NCBI RefSeq assembly: GCF_022095675.1
Contig: NZ_JAHYSG010000003.1
Location: forward strand, 62,001 to 126,000
DNA length: 64,000 nt
Origin: Dactylosporangium sp. AC04546
Lineage (GTDB): Bacteria; Actinomycetota; Actinomycetes; Mycobacteriales; Micromonosporaceae
Direction of reading: 5' to 3'
The number at the start of each line of letters is the position of its first letter. Positions within the stretch are counted from its first letter, which is position 1. A program made the position numbers and the translations under genes. Below are positions 43,818 to 51,021 of this stretch, piece after piece. The notes below the pieces were generated by a model. That model searched no databases and was not told where the DNA came from. It saw only the letters and a program-made list of their open reading frames with translations.

Positions 43818-44281
43818 CAGTCCCACCAGTCCACTGGTGCCGGATCGGCCGACGCCGGCGGCAGTTCCGCGTGGCGGGCGTCGCGGTCGTCCTCGGCCGC
43901 TCGGCACTGCCGGAACGGTCCGTCCTCGCCGAGCAGTTCACGCAGCTGGCGGTCCAGCTCGACCGACCAGTTCGACATGCCGGTGGCGATGAGGCGGGAG
44001 GCCTCCCAGGAGCGCCACAGCGTCTCCAGGCGCCAGATCGCCTCCGCATGGCGCCACCACTGTGGGCACCAGTGCCAGCGCTGCCCGTCGACCCGCCAGC
44101 CGAACATCGGCAGGAACATGCCGTCGACCCAGTCCTCGACCGAGGAGAACCGCAGCGTTCCGGCCTGCTGGGTGAGTGCGGACGGCGCCTGGTCATCGAG
44201 GCGCTGCGTGAGCTCGGCGACCTGCGTCTGGAGCGCGGCGACGACGCTGGGAAGTTCGTCGAGGCGGTAGGAGTCGGTCAC
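43817..44281 (-). CDS. DUF4913-family protein
   Basis: 154 residues, ATG at 44279-44281 overlapping the upstream stop (ATGA). After a short N-terminal coiled coil (LPSVVAALQTQVAELTQRLD), the diagnostic block FSSVEDWVDGMFLPMFGWRV and RWHWCPQWWRHAEAIWRLET, then LWRSWEASR, identifies DUF4913. This Trp-rich family is confined to actinobacterial plasmids and integrative elements and has no known activity. The conserved Trp/His pattern could bind DNA or metal. Confidence 0.8.
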   Translation of the reverse strand: MTDSYRLDELPSVVAALQTQVAELTQRLDDQAPSALTQQAGTLRFSSVEDWVDGMFLPMFGWRVDGQRWHWCPQWWRHAEAIWRLETLWRSWEASRLIATGMSNWSVELDRQLRELLGEDGPFRQCRAAEDDRDARHAELPPASADPAPVDWWD

Positions 44282-45150
44282 CGTGTCCTCCTCTGTACGG
44301 CGTGCGCGCTCGGGCCTGCCGCCCTGGTAGCGGTCGGATGTGCGGTGAGCGCGCGCTGCGCTGGGACGGGAAAGGACTGGGCTGCTACCTGGGCCGGGTT
44401 TCCGCTGGCCTGCTGCGTTTCGGTGCGTTCGCTGGAGGCGGTCGATGCCGGTTGCTGGGAGTCGGCGCGGTCGAGCAACGTCTCGACGTGAGCCACGGAT
44501 TGCGCCGACCAGCCGGCGTCCTCCAGATTGCGGAGCAGCCGCGCACGGCCGATCGCGTCGAGCGTCCCGGCCAGCCGGGCGATCTCCTGATCGAGTTCGG
44601 CCCCGATCTGGGTCAGCGCGCCGGCGGTGGCCGGCCGGCCTCCGTGGCTGCGCGCCGGCCCGCCGCCGAACCAGACGTACCGTGCGGCGTTGGCCATCGC
44701 TTCGGGCCGGGCCACGCCGCGGTCACGTTCCCGCCGGTAGAAGTCGACGAGCGACGGAGCACGCCGGCTCAGCTCGTCCTCGGCTGCGGCCAGCACGGTG
44801 GCCGCAGTGGCGTTGTGGTCAGCGTGCCGGACGGCCTCACCCCAATGCCGGGCCACCTCCTGGACCGGCATGTCCGCCAGATAGCTGCGCAGGCGTTCGC
44901 CGTCCGCGGCGAACCGGAACCATGCCTGGGCCCGCCGCGCCCGCTCTGCCAGTGCCAGCCGGTTGGCCTGTCGTGCTTCCAGCTCGCTGCGGGCGCGATC
45001 CCGCAGGTCCTGTTCGGCCCGGTTGGCCTTGGAGCGGGCATGCTCGGCGGCGACACGGCTCCCGGCCTCGACGAGCACGCCGAGGGCCATCAGCCGCTCC
45101 ATCGCCCGTTGAGTGCCCTCGCTCCAGGGGTCGTGATGCTCGGCTTCCAT
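44278..45150 (-). CDS. Coiled-coil helical protein, unknown function
   Basis: 290 residues from the ATG at 45148-45150. The first 150 residues are a long charged helix pair (ARSKANRAEQDLRDRARSEL, EARQANRLALAERARRAQAW), then a globular part (YLADMPVQEVARHWGEAVRH, RRAPSLVDFYRRERDRGVAR, RLLRNLEDAGWSAQSVAHVE) and a disordered Gln/Ser/Ala tail. There is no catalytic motif. It sits between a degenerate relaxase gene and the DUF4913 gene, and it may bind DNA or the relaxosome as many such helical partners do. Confidence 0.6.
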   Translation of the reverse strand: MEAEHHDPWSEGTQRAMERLMALGVLVEAGSRVAAEHARSKANRAEQDLRDRARSELEARQANRLALAERARRAQAWFRFAADGERLRSYLADMPVQEVARHWGEAVRHADHNATAATVLAAAEDELSRRAPSLVDFYRRERDRGVARPEAMANAARYVWFGGGPARSHGGRPATAGALTQIGAELDQEIARLAGTLDAIGRARLLRNLEDAGWSAQSVAHVETLLDRADSQQPASTASSERTETQQASGNPAQVAAQSFPVPAQRALTAHPTATRAAGPSAHAVQRRTR

Positions 45151-45186
45151 GCCGCCGACGCTGATCGTTCGGGGGTTCCGCCACCG

Positions 45187-46533
45187 CTACGGCAGCGTCG
45201 GGAGGCCTCCGTGCACGCAGCTCGGCGCCGTCTGCGATCCCGTCGGCTGGTCGCCAAGATCGCAGGCTTCGCGCAGGTAGCCAGCCGCGGTGAAGGCGGC
45301 CGCGGCTTGCCGCCGCTGCTGCTGAGCACGGTGGAACACGCCGAGGTGATAAGCGAACCCGGCGAAGGAATGGACGAGACGCAGCGGTCCCGCGTCGTCT
45401 CGGCCTTCCCCGGTACTCCCGATCAGCCGGGCGAGCGAACGTAGGCGAGCCACCGGACCGCTCGGAGCGTCGAGCCGGCCGTGGCCGACGGCTCGATACA
45501 ACAGTTCAGCTGCTGCGGACACTCGTGCAGCCTGCTGCGCTGGCAGCGCGACGGCGGTCACGGTCAGAAGATCCACCACACCGCGAGCTCGATCGGCCAT
45601 GAACAGCCCGGCCGGGCCGATGACAACGGCGGATGCCGAACGGACGGCCTCGGTCGCTTCCTGCCACAGACGCTCGTCTTCCTCCCGCGACCTCGGAACG
45701 GTTCGATCGGCCCGCTCCGTTCCGGCCCAACGGCGGCGCAGGTACGGCAGGCTCAGGTCGGCGGCGAGCTGGCCACCGCCGAACCAACGGGGTCGGTCGC
45801 GTCCCGAGCCACGGTCAGAGCCGACCGGACAGCTGACGGCGTATCCGGTAGTGCTGCCACTCAGATCCGGACGTAGGCGAACCCCGAGGCCGGCCGCCCG
45901 TAGCCGGACGAAGAAGTCGTCCTCATCGACCGCGGTGATGGCGGCGGCGCGGACCCGGTGGCAAAGGTCGTCCCTCCAGAACGTCGGGTCAGGGGCCGGA
46001 GCGAGGTGTGTGACCTGATCCTCCGCCGACCCGTCCCCTCCACGTAGGGGCTGCAGACCGAGTCGGCGCTCCAGGTTGCGGGTTGCCGCAGCACACCGGT
46101 TGCGGTCATCTCGCGCCGCCTCAATCCGGCCGTCCTGGCGTACGAGCGTCGCGACAATATGGACCCGGCTGTTGCCGTGTCCGACGGCGACCCAGCGCAC
46201 GGCCTGACGATCACCGTGTGGCGCGATGCCGGACTCGGCGAGGAGGTCGCGTACGGCGGTCGACCATTCCGGGACGGTCAGGCGACGCTCAGCTGGATCC
46301 AGTTCGATGGTGCATCGCCAGACCGGCCGAGTCGGCGGGTCCAGGCTGCTGGTCAACGGTTCCGCGAGCATTGTCGCCAGCCGGCGGCCTGTGTCGAATC
46401 CGCCGATCGGCGTACCTGCGGTGCCATCCCACGCAGCGACGATCTGCGGCGGCGGCTCTGACGGGTCTGATGCGAACGCCCGGCGGAGCGCGGCGGCGAC
46501 GAGCGTGCCGCGCGGGTGGACCTGCGTGATCAC
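45187..46533 (-). CDS. Relaxase paralogue with a degraded HUH motif
   Basis: 448 residues from ATG 46531-46533. It aligns end to end with the relaxase at 51018: ITQVHPRGTLVAAALRRAF against IPAIHRRGTNVAGLLRYLF; RRLTVPEWSTAVRDLL against the matching helix; VRWVAVGHGNSRVHIVATLV against VRWVAIRHAEDHIHIVATLV. One catalytic-site histidine (D-H-I-H to S-R-V-H, residue 123) is replaced by Arg, and the FGPGK block is lost. The protein is therefore probably unable to nick. The C-terminal half (RARGVVDLLTVTAVALPAQQ...) is retained, so a structural or regulatory partner role is plausible. Confidence 0.65.
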   Translation of the reverse strand: MITQVHPRGTLVAAALRRAFASDPSEPPPQIVAAWDGTAGTPIGGFDTGRRLATMLAEPLTSSLDPPTRPVWRCTIELDPAERRLTVPEWSTAVRDLLAESGIAPHGDRQAVRWVAVGHGNSRVHIVATLVRQDGRIEAARDDRNRCAAATRNLERRLGLQPLRGGDGSAEDQVTHLAPAPDPTFWRDDLCHRVRAAAITAVDEDDFFVRLRAAGLGVRLRPDLSGSTTGYAVSCPVGSDRGSGRDRPRWFGGGQLAADLSLPYLRRRWAGTERADRTVPRSREEDERLWQEATEAVRSASAVVIGPAGLFMADRARGVVDLLTVTAVALPAQQAARVSAAAELLYRAVGHGRLDAPSGPVARLRSLARLIGSTGEGRDDAGPLRLVHSFAGFAYHLGVFHRAQQQRRQAAAAFTAAGYLREACDLGDQPTGSQTAPSCVHGGLPTLP

Positions 46534-46759
46534 GGATGTACCTGAACGGCAGGTGGTCCGGCCTCGTAGCTACACCCCGCAGCCACGTTCGGCATCCTGA
46601 TCATCATCCGTCCTCCCCGCTGGCAGCCGTCCGGCGGCGACGGTGCCAATTCGAGATTGGCGTCACCGCTACCAGTAGCGACGGGAGAACGGCCCCGGCG
46701 GTTCCCACGCCGCTGGGGCCGTTTCTCGACGAGCGCCTGCTGACTGGCGCGGCGGAACG
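46534..46759. terminator. Intergenic region with a strong hairpin at 46688-46723
   Basis: AACGGCCCC (46688-46696) pairs perfectly with GGGGCCGTT (46715-46723), and GCGG/CCGC extends the stem inward. It lies 37-72 bases downstream of the stop of the coiled-coil/HTH gene, where a terminator is expected. A short T run follows on the plus-strand side. It may partly separate that gene from the relaxase paralogue. Confidence 0.55.
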
Positions 46760-48331
46760 TCAGACGCCGGCTGGCAGTGCGGAGCGTTCGACCGCAGCCA
46801 GCACCAGTCGGACGGTGCGGTCGCTGACCTGCACCCGTTCGGCGAGCTGCTTCTGGGTGTCGTCCGGATGCGCCTGGCGAGCCCGCAGTACCTCAAGGAC
46901 CGTCGCCGGTCCCACGCCGGTCACCTCGGGGATGGGCACGCCGTCGAGGGTCAGCTGCTCGCGCGGCGACGACGTTCTCGGGCGAACCCGCCGGGAGCCA
47001 CGCGCCTGCGACTCCGACAACTGCTCGCGCAACGACGCTGCCTCCGCTTCCAGCGCCGTGTACGCCTCCGCCCTCCGACGGCCGTCAGCCTCGGCCGCCT
47101 GCCGGCGCCGGGCCTCTCGGGTCATCGCCTTGTCGGTGGCTGTTGCCGTCGCCTCGGCCTCGTGCCGGCGCCGTTGTTCCTCGTCGCGGGCCTGCAACGC
47201 CTGTGCGACCGCGGCCTCGGCCGCTTCCGCACGACGTTGTGCATCCGCTTCCGCTGCCTCGGCATGGCCATGCAGCCTCGAAGCCCGAAGTTCCGCCTCG
47301 CGAGCTTCCACCCGGGCGGCTTCCGCTTCCGCCTCTGCCTTCGCACGGCCCTCTGCTTCCGCTTCCGCCTGCGCCCGATGCACCTCCACTTCCGCTTCCA
47401 GGGCGACACGTCGACTGGCTTCCGCTTCCGCGTGAGCGCCAGCGGCCTGTGCCCAGGAGACCGCCTCCGCCTCCGCCATACGCGCTGCTTCCGCTTCCGC
47501 CGCCGCTACTTCCGCTTCCTTCCGCGATACGGCGGCGAGCGTTTGGTCCGCGGTGTCTGCCGGCCGGGTCCGGGCCGCCGCCTGCCAGACTCGCTCGACG
47601 CGAGCGCGGGCGTCCTCGAGCATCTCGTCGTCCGCGTGCATCGCCAGCCGGCGGAGACGGGCGTGGCACCACGTCCGGCGCCACGACCAGGGCGTCGAGT
47701 GCAGGCGGTACGAGATCGCGGCGATCGCGCGGACATGGCGCTCACGGTTGACCGTCGTCAAGTCGTGCTCGCCGGCGCGGGCCAGGCCGAGCGTGACCAG
47801 GATCCGGCGCGGAGTCCAGGTCCATGTGATGGCGTCGGCCGGGCGGTCGGTGCCATCGCCGGTGAGCCCGACCCACCACTGGTGCGCGACGAGCAGCGGC
47901 ACGACCAGCCGCAGCACCGTCTCCACCGGGCTGTCGCCGGCCATGGCCGCGATCGCGCCGGCGATGGTGGCGATCAGCCAGACCGAGCGGCCGTGCTTGC
48001 CGGGGTGATGGTGGAGCGCCTGGTGCCGTTCGGCGCGCATCATCGCCGTGGCCATCTGCGACTCGAACAGGAAGAACGCGAAGCCGGCGAAGACGTGCGA
48101 GAGGTGGAGCCGCTGGGTCGCGACCTCCCACATCGCCTCGCCCGACCATGCGAACCCGACGAGGAAGGACAGCCGGGCCAGCCATCTGTCGGGCTGGCCG
48201 CTCTTGATCGCACGGCGCACCGTCAGGGCCAGCAAGAGAACCGTGATCGCGAGTCCGACCAGGATCAGCACGTTTCGGTGGCTGTTCGCCCAGGTCATCA
48301 GACTTTCGCCGATGTCGAGCACCTCGTTCAT
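46760..48331 (-). CDS. Membrane-anchored DUF2637-like protein with long coiled coil and C-terminal HTH
   Basis: 523 residues from the ATG at 48329-48331. The N-terminal third has four to five hydrophobic helices (VLILVGLAITVLLLALTV, LSFLVGFAWSGEAMWEVA, VFAGFAFFLFESQMATAMM, VWLIATIAGAIAAMAG), like DUF2637/SpdA-type proteins of actinobacterial plasmids. Residues about 265-440 are a continuous Ala/Glu/Arg coiled coil (AEAEAARMAEAEAV...). The last 60 residues are an HTH (GVGPATVLEVLRARQAHPDD, LAERVQVSDRTVRLVLAAVE). The protein would tether DNA to the membrane, fitting a partition or spread factor. It overlaps the upstream gene by ATGA. Confidence 0.75.
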   Translation of the reverse strand: MNEVLDIGESLMTWANSHRNVLILVGLAITVLLLALTVRRAIKSGQPDRWLARLSFLVGFAWSGEAMWEVATQRLHLSHVFAGFAFFLFESQMATAMMRAERHQALHHHPGKHGRSVWLIATIAGAIAAMAGDSPVETVLRLVVPLLVAHQWWVGLTGDGTDRPADAITWTWTPRRILVTLGLARAGEHDLTTVNRERHVRAIAAISYRLHSTPWSWRRTWCHARLRRLAMHADDEMLEDARARVERVWQAAARTRPADTADQTLAAVSRKEAEVAAAEAEAARMAEAEAVSWAQAAGAHAEAEASRRVALEAEVEVHRAQAEAEAEGRAKAEAEAEAARVEAREAELRASRLHGHAEAAEADAQRRAEAAEAAVAQALQARDEEQRRRHEAEATATATDKAMTREARRRQAAEADGRRRAEAYTALEAEAASLREQLSESQARGSRRVRPRTSSPREQLTLDGVPIPEVTGVGPATVLEVLRARQAHPDDTQKQLAERVQVSDRTVRLVLAAVERSALPAGV

Positions 48332-49890
48332 GTCGCCGCCCCTACCGGGGCACGGAGGCTGGGCGTAGGGTTGATCATGGGTCGGACCTCCGCTGTCCGA
48401 TCGAGGTCCCGGGCGGCGGGTGCCACCGCCGCGCCGGGACCGACTCGTCGAGGGCTCACGCGATGCAACGGGCCGATGGTGATCATCGCGTCATCGTGGA
48501 TGCTTCGGGTTGGCGGCAGCGCTAGGAGTAATGCGCTGGAGGTACCGTGGTTGACCCGCGTAACGTTCGGCCGTCCGCGGCCCGGGCGATCGGCCCGGGA
48601 ACAGTCGGCGAGCCGGTCGACCATCGCGCACCAGCGCTGAAGATCTCGGCGCCGCGCCTGAATTGCAGTACATCGAGCGCAGCTCACCGGCGCGTCGGTC
48701 GCAGCCCACGGCTGCGTTGCCCTCCGGGCACCACAAGCCGGAGCTGGGACGGACGGCGCCTTGAACCGTGCGCCGTCGAGATGCACGCGGCCGCCGTCCA
48801 TGCCGATCACGTGCTGCTCGCCACCCGGATTCGTGGAAACGGAGTCGTCGATGGTGGCGCGGCCATCGGCCAGGGCGGCGAGGCGGGCCATCTGCTCGCC
48901 GATGCCGCGGCTGCCGGCGAGCGGGTTCCGCGCGTCGGGCCAGACGTGCCGTACAAGATCGGCGTATGCGATCGGGGCGAGCACAACGACGTCCGGAGTG
49001 TCGAGCAGGCCGAGCTGTTCAGCCTGCTCGTACAACCCGTCGCGCGTGATGGTGTGCCGCTGCCCGAGGCGCGCGTCGTAGCGCAGCAGCTGGTCGGTGA
49101 GCTCGACCAGGCCGTACCAGGCGGACAGGATCATGACTTTGGTACCTGGTCTGGCGATCGCCTCAGCGGCGCGGCGGGCGGCCTTGTGGTAGGTGCCGAC
49201 GTACAGCTCACCGGCCGGGGCTTCAATCTGGTCGGCCTTGCGCGCGCCGCAGACGACGATGATCAGCCGCTGGGGTGCTGCCGGCGGGGTGGGCAAGCTG
49301 CGCTGGCCGGCGAGGTACTCCTGGTGCTGGGCGATGTTCCATCCGAGCCAGGACCAGCTCGGTAGCCAATCGCGCTCCGGGTACGTCGTGCGATAGCCGA
49401 GGCTGCGGCGCCACCCCGCGACGGTCGGACCGCACCCGGGGTGCAGAAGGTGATTGGGGATTCGCCGCCGGCCGGCGCCGTGAACGTCGACGACGGACGT
49501 TCTCGGGCCGAGCGAGACGAGGACACCACCTCCCTGTCCACCCTCGCGCCTGGGAATGGAGCCGGGGAGGCAGTCGACCCGCTGGCCCGGCGCGATGGCG
49601 CCCGGCCCGGTGGGAAGCGGCAGGCCGCTCGACGTCTCGTGGGGCACGGCGAGCGGTCTCTGCGGCCGCCGGGCAGTGGTCTCGTTGGCATCGCTCGTTC
49701 GGTAGGTAGCTGCGTGGGGTCGGCAGACGGTGACCTGCTCGCCGTTGCTCAGGGTGAGGCGCAGCGTCGCGCGGTTGGTCGCGCAATGGCGGCAAGCGTG
49801 TGGATTCGGGTGTGGGAGGCGTTCGAGGCGCACGATGCTGACGGTCGACGGCGGGGTCGGGATGTCTTCGTGATTCGTCGCGCTGGTCAT
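48328..49890 (-). CDS. DUF6884-containing protein
   Basis: 520 residues from the ATG at 49888-49890; a longer start at 49911 is possible. A zinc-ribbon-like N-terminus (PHACRHCATN...VCRPHAATY, about 30-65) is followed by a central DUF6884/YaaA-like domain at about 200-330: RLIIVVCGARKADQIEAPAG, ELYVGTYHKAARRAAEAIAR, KVMILSAWYGLVELTDQLLR. A C-terminal part has further Cys pairs (ACGARRATQ, SCARCTA). YaaA-like folds bind nucleic acid, and relatives act near modified bases (TgtA5/Tgt-type). The gene opens the leftward operon, divergent from the gene at 50034. Confidence 0.65.
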   Translation of the reverse strand: MTSATNHEDIPTPPSTVSIVRLERLPHPNPHACRHCATNRATLRLTLSNGEQVTVCRPHAATYRTSDANETTARRPQRPLAVPHETSSGLPLPTGPGAIAPGQRVDCLPGSIPRREGGQGGGVLVSLGPRTSVVDVHGAGRRRIPNHLLHPGCGPTVAGWRRSLGYRTTYPERDWLPSWSWLGWNIAQHQEYLAGQRSLPTPPAAPQRLIIVVCGARKADQIEAPAGELYVGTYHKAARRAAEAIARPGTKVMILSAWYGLVELTDQLLRYDARLGQRHTITRDGLYEQAEQLGLLDTPDVVVLAPIAYADLVRHVWPDARNPLAGSRGIGEQMARLAALADGRATIDDSVSTNPGGEQHVIGMDGGRVHLDGARFKAPSVPAPACGARRATQPWAATDAPVSCARCTAIQARRRDLQRWCAMVDRLADCSRADRPGRGRPNVTRVNHGTSSALLLALPPTRSIHDDAMITIGPLHRVSPRRVGPGAAVAPAARDLDRTAEVRPMINPTPSLRAPVGAAT

Positions 49891-49910
49891 TGAGACGCTC
49901 TTCTCGCTCA

Positions 49911-50033
49911 AGCGGCGCCTTGCGGCCCCGTCGACTTCGTGTCAACTCGATGCCCGCTTCAAGCGTATAGGAAATGGTATAGACAATGCTAGCCCGACGG
50001 CATTTTCCAAGCGCTTTTCTGTACGCTGCGGAT
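49911..50033. promoter_or_regulatory. Divergent promoter region of the maintenance and mobilisation genes
   Basis: AT-richer than its surroundings, with several TATA-like elements (GCGTATAGGAAATGGTATAG, then ACAATGCTAG) around 49965-49990. It lies between the starts of the leftward operon (49890) and the rightward gene (50034) and is the only space available for promoters of both. Exact -35/-10 boxes cannot be fixed by eye. Confidence 0.4.
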
Positions 50034-50312
50034 ATGCCGTCGGCTGAATCCCGCGCTCCGCGACCCGAGGTCGCCGAAGGGATGGCGGCTGCCCGCGAGC
50101 GGGGCGTCCGCTTAGGCCGCCCTCCGGTGCCGCTGCCGGACTCCGCCGAGCGCGCGGCTGCGCTGCGCGAGGCCGGTCACTCCCTCGCGCAGATAGCCGT
50201 GAAGCTGAACAGCGAGGACGTTCCGACGCCATCCGGCCGGGGTCGATGGACCAAGAGCAGCGTGCAGTACGTCCTCAACCGCCGTGAGCAGCAGCGCACT
50301 GGCGGCGACTGA
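50034..50312 (+). CDS. Recombinase-tail-like DNA-binding protein
   Basis: 92 residues from ATG 50034. The sequence MAAARERGVRLGRPPVPLP, then AALREAGHSLAQIAVKLNSE and VPTPSGRGRWTKSSVQYVLN, is the DNA-binding helix-turn-helix region that in large serine recombinases and resolvases follows the catalytic domain (GRPP, the L..G.S...IA..L...GVPT..G..W....V..IL pattern). There is no catalytic serine domain, so it is a stand-alone DNA-binding protein. It could be an excisionase (recombination directionality factor) or a regulator. It is first of the rightward genes, just before the oriT candidate. Confidence 0.65.
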   Translation: MPSAESRAPRPEVAEGMAAARERGVRLGRPPVPLPDSAERAAALREAGHSLAQIAVKLNSEDVPTPSGRGRWTKSSVQYVLNRREQQRTGGD

Positions 50313-50402
50313 GCTATCCAACAGCAGGCGGCGCAGATCGGTCACCAACCGCCTCCAGCGCTTGCGGCGCGATCACCTGAGGCGCGGAGAGCAAGTTGTA
50401 GC

Positions 50403-50454
50403 ACCGGTTACCGGACGTGCCGACCGAGCGCGGTCAGCACATCCGGTAACCGGT
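50403..50454. other. Large interrupted hairpin, candidate oriT of the element
   Basis: Outer arms ACCGGTTACCGGA (50403-50415) and TCCGGTAACCGGT (50442-50454) pair perfectly over 13 bp. After single C.A mismatches come GTGC/GCAC (4 bp) and then GACCG/CGGTC (5 bp) around an AGCG loop, so 22 of 24 positions pair over 52 bases. The feature stands in the 256-base gap before mobC and the relaxase, where an oriT normally lies. A terminator of the upstream gene is the alternative, but no T-run follows. Confidence 0.55.
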
Positions 50455-50568
50455 CGAAGAGCTGACCCGGCGGGGTCAGCCCGGACTCGGCCCGTAGCGC
50501 CCTCGACGACTCCAGCGGCCGACCATTCTCGGCAGTAGCGAGATAACGCCGCAGCGAGGGGTGACCAC

Positions 50569-51021
50569 GTGGACGCCCACAGGTACCCAATGAACAGCGA
50601 TGCACAGACGCCGAGAGGGTTGGATCGTCGTCATCAGTTCCCGGGTCGCCGGCGACGGGTAAACCTCCGGTTCGACGAGGCCGAGCACCACGACGTGGTC
50701 GTCGCCGCCGATCGAACCGGCCTGACCCCCGCCGGCTTCTGTGCCGACGCCGCGTTGGCCGCCGCGCGTGGAGCGGCCGCGCCCGGCCGCATGGTGTCGG
50801 GAACGGCGGTGACCCGGCACGAGCTCGCCGAACTCCAGCGGGATCTCTTCGCAGCTCGTACCGCCATCATCCGGACCGGCACCAACCTTAACCAGGCCGT
50901 CGCCGCGCTCAACGCCACCGGCGAAGCTCCCGTGTGGCTCGGCCTGGCCGTCGCGCGATGCGAGCGGGCGCTCGGGCAGCTCGACGCCGTGGTCGGCGAT
51001 GTCGACCGGCGGCTGCGCTGA
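50569..51021 (+). CDS. MobC-like relaxosome accessory protein
   Basis: 150 residues from the GTG at 50569 (GAGGGG site 10 bases upstream); ATG 50590 is an alternative. The N-terminus RRRRVNLRFDEAEHHDVVVA is a ribbon-helix-helix-like DNA-binding segment, then ADRTGLTPAGFCADAALAAA, and the MobC signature ELAELQRDLFAARTAIIRTG, TNLNQAVAALNATGE. MobC binds near oriT and helps the relaxase melt the DNA. The gene overlaps the relaxase by 4 bases (CTGA). Confidence 0.8.
   Translation: MDAHRYPMNSDAQTPRGLDRRHQFPGRRRRVNLRFDEAEHHDVVVAADRTGLTPAGFCADAALAAARGAAAPGRMVSGTAVTRHELAELQRDLFAARTAIIRTGTNLNQAVAALNATGEAPVWLGLAVARCERALGQLDAVVGDVDRRLR

Noticed and set aside
46868..48640. 590-codon plus-strand frame
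   Set aside because: Antisense of the coiled-coil/HTH gene; Arg/Pro-rich low complexity, while the minus frame has helices and an HTH.
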